A DNA stretch of 64,000 nucleotides, from the NCBI GenBank assembly GCA_037951105.1, contig JBAMJV010008874.1, positions 1 to 64,000 on the forward strand, read 5' to 3'. The position numbers and the translations under genes were made by a program. Shown in pieces: positions 61,630-64,000 of the stretch; the first letter of the stretch is position 1; each line of letters starts with the position of its first letter. Below the pieces are notes generated by a model. That model saw only the letters and a program-made list of their open reading frames with translations, had not been told where the DNA came from and ran no database searches. This DNA is from Echinarachnius parma. Taxonomy: Eukaryota; Echinodermata; Echinoidea; Clypeasteroida; Echinarachniidae.

Positions 61630-64000
61630 ACCCAATGTATCGCGACCTCACGCTGCAGTAGAGTAGCGTAGGTGGTAGGGTTATTGCCCCCCCCCCCCCC
61701 TCCACGTCATTAACTCTCTGCCTGCTAGGGTCGACCTCAAAACAGGTAGCGACAGCAGCGTTTGTCTTGTTTGTGGCGAAAACGAAGAACGACTTGTGAC
61801 GGTAATAGATGCGATTCGATTAAATACATTGCATATATTGCTGTTGAACATGTCAAACTCAATAAGGTATCAACGCAGTTAGTACAAAGGCGCTTGAGGA
61901 GAAGGGCGGGGCATGAGGTTTGCTCCGGCGACAATTGCTCCGGGGAAAGATCGAAAGTCATGGGATGGAAATTGGCGTCCCTGATTCATTTGTGCAGTCA
62001 CGTATCTCACGAGGGAGATGGGGTGAGAAGAGCGGTGGAACCATTGATAGGGGGTACATTTTCACTGATAGGGAGACAAGTTTTTCCTGATATAGGGACA
62101 GTAAAGTCCGTCCCCATTACGCCTTTCCGCTATGCCAATGTTTCTACGCAATTTGGGTTAAGTTTGAGACTTATAAGGTACAACAGCACCTGACTGACTC
62201 CTTGAATGGGGGGGGGGGGGGGGGGGGGGTGGGGGATCAACTTTGGGGTGTAACCTATCACGGGTCAGAGTCCGAGTCCGCTGGTAAACGGCCTCAATGC
62301 TGGACTCGACTGCAAATGGCAATGAACCATTGTAATTAAATATGTAACTATTAGGCTTTAATTATGTTATTATACTTCTTAAATTTTAGCCAATTCAGTA
62401 CTCTGATTATAATGTTGATTATAATTTAATAGAGAAGTTTAAATAATTATTATGTTATTCGAGTATCGTGTAGTTTAAAGTTTGTTTAATGTGTTGTTTG
62501 TAAATTGTACATAATATTCTTTGTAACTATTATGTGAAAGAAAATGTTCCATTAATTTGGAAAATAAACTCAAATCAAAGCAAATCTAACAATTGAATCG
62601 ACTCACACAAGAGGCGAGGGAGCGGGAGGGGGGGGGGGGGGGGTGTTGCAATATACCCCCTCGATAGGGTGCAGTTGCGTCTCCCTCCTTCATGTGCCCT
62701 TCAGCTAATGTCACTACTTCTACGTGATTTGTAGTATTTTGAAAGTCATGACATGCAAATTGAACCGCGTTTGTCCTTGACTCGTTTTGTTAAGTGCATG
62801 GGGTCCAGCATGCAGAAACGCACTTTATCTCGATCGTTGTCGAAACAAAAATGCCCGTTCAATATTATATTGTACTGTACGTTATAATTTTTTACTTGTA
62901 ATAGCTTATTGTTGTGTATGTTGATGTTAATGGAGCTGTTTGGTGCTGATGCTGATGTTGTTGTTGTTGTTACAAATTTAGTTGTTGATGTTTTTTGTTC
63001 TTGTTTTTCGTTACGTAATATAGTATATTAAAGAGCGGTTCGAACGAAGTACTAATTATAAGTAGATAGTACTACAAAATTAGAGAATACGGAATGAATT
63101 GAGAGAGGGAGGGGGGGGGGGGGAGTAATTTACATAATCATCCAAATGTTCTACTAGAACCTTGTATACCCTAATATTTATGTTTAGTCTATAGAGATTT
63201 CATACACTTTCTCGTATAGTTCACGGGTTAAGCTTCACAGAGTGACAAATCTAGAATAGATTGATAGCCAGGCAGACATTAGAGATATATACTAAAAATA
63301 GGGGCATGTAAAGCTACAAAGACTTATTGGACAGAAGGAGATTTTGTGTCGCCAAGATGGGAGCGAAATTCGGAGCGGACCGTAGCAATAAATCTCTTCC
63401 GTTTCAATCAATTCTAATAACACCATGCCGATCGTTACTATCGATTTGAACTGCGTATTCCGATCTATCGCGATCAATAATCCGATGATGTTGTGTAGTT
63501 TTGTTTCAGCTTCATGTTACGTGTAGTGTTCCCGAACGCGGATAATGAAGATTTTGATCTAGTGGAAGTGTGTATCGAATTAATGCGTGTAGCATGGATG
63601 GTTGTGGTCGAATTCTAGACATGGTATCATCATGATCATACTGAGTTATTTTTTAGGATGCGCATAATTAAGTTATATTTTTATTTACAAATTTAAATGT
63701 TATGAGAAAATTATATGTATGAGTAAACAAGTGAGTGAATTTATAAAAAAAAAATTAAAAAACGAGGTATTGACAAACGTGAAATTCAACAGTTTTAGGT
63801 GTTCACATTTATCATGCTCAAGGTGCGGTTATATTTTAAATACGAAAAACGCAATCGAAATAAAAGTATCGCGGTCATTCACGTTCGATAGAAATGTATC
63901 GTATCTTCGTCTCGATCCATATCAAACCGATCGAACGATCGCCGTCCAACAGGTGCACCTCATTCGCCGTGTTTGCGGCGGATTCATTTTCGCGGGAAAA
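61630..64000. other. No gene seen; scattered poly(G/C) tracts and a possible retroelement tail
   Basis: C run at about 61,686-61,700; G runs at 62,208-62,229, 62,628-62,643 and 63,111-63,121. GCTCCGGCGACAATTGCTCCGG (61,922-61,943) is a short tandem. T-rich DNA ending GGAAAATAAACTCAAATCAA (about 62,560) looks like a 3' tail with AATAAA. The 143-codon frame at 61,762-62,193 has no recognised family. GTTGTTGTTGTTGTT near 62,957 and CGATCGAACGATCG near 63,930 are small simple repeats. Confidence 0.4.

Noticed and set aside
61762..62193. 143-codon frame as a gene
   Set aside because: No family motif, no splice or promoter context; length is compatible with chance in a GC-richer patch.

Overview
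This window reads as noncoding genomic DNA of an animal, most likely a marine invertebrate (echinoderm or hemichordate-like; this taxonomic guess is weak and rests on repeat style only). There is no intact protein-coding gene. The longest open frames (about 145-190 codons) are frames through repeats. There are no bacterial gene arrays or ribosome-binding-site/ORF architecture. Instead the sequence is packed with short inverted-repeat DNA transposons (MITEs), poly(G)/poly(C) tracts, microsatellites, minisatellites and degenerate tandem arrays. It could be intergenic DNA or part of large introns; two exon-like segments near 36.3-36.5 kb are the best hint of a host gene.

Layout. 0.5-0.85 kb: short tandem array. 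1.6-3.4 kb: three TTAA-flanked MITEs. 4.1-7.0 kb: degenerate tandem arrays with elements inserted in them. 7.6-8.4 kb: duplicated poly(C) element. 8.7-11.4 kb: little recognisable. 11.4-15.6 kb: dense MITEs. 16.7-20.3 kb: a chain of TTAA elements, some sharing the same TTAA boundary, inside a degraded array. 21.3-22.1 kb: GACGTC-rich inverted-repeat element. 23-27 kb: poly(G) elements and a degenerate array. 28.2-28.9 kb: 340-bp duplication. 30.46-35.06 kb: a 4.6-kb imperfect giant palindrome. 35.6-36.3 kb: 35-bp minisatellite with higher-order structure. 36.3-36.5 kb: candidate exons. 37-47 kb: arrays, MITEs and microsatellites. 48-51 kb: (GATT)n, back-to-back palindromic MITEs and AT-rich repeats. 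51.4-51.9 kb: hairpin plus a 9-unit ACCGGACGCATG array. 52-54.2 kb: sparse. 54.2-57.7 kb: arrays and MITEs. 58-64 kb: microsatellites, pyrimidine-rich DNA and two MITEs.

The most interesting object is the giant palindrome at 30,456-35,060. Its two arms are diverged inverted copies of the same half-transposon. Each arm carries subterminal repeats of about 162 bp built around GCGGCCATCTTGG, and a decayed copy of a large uncharacterised invertebrate transposon-associated protein family (EEADT, a degraded SPDTDV-like motif, a YHAITGAGNTG-like motif and a C-terminal cysteine cluster). A tRNA-derived SINE with a perfect 15-bp target duplication has inserted into the right arm. The second general theme is that at least seven unrelated loci carry degenerate tandem arrays with units mostly of 100-200 bp, several near nucleosome-repeat length, and these are repeatedly used as landing sites by MITEs.

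All calls are by eye from the sequence. Family names (A, B, C and so on) are local labels used to link copies inside this window, not database names.
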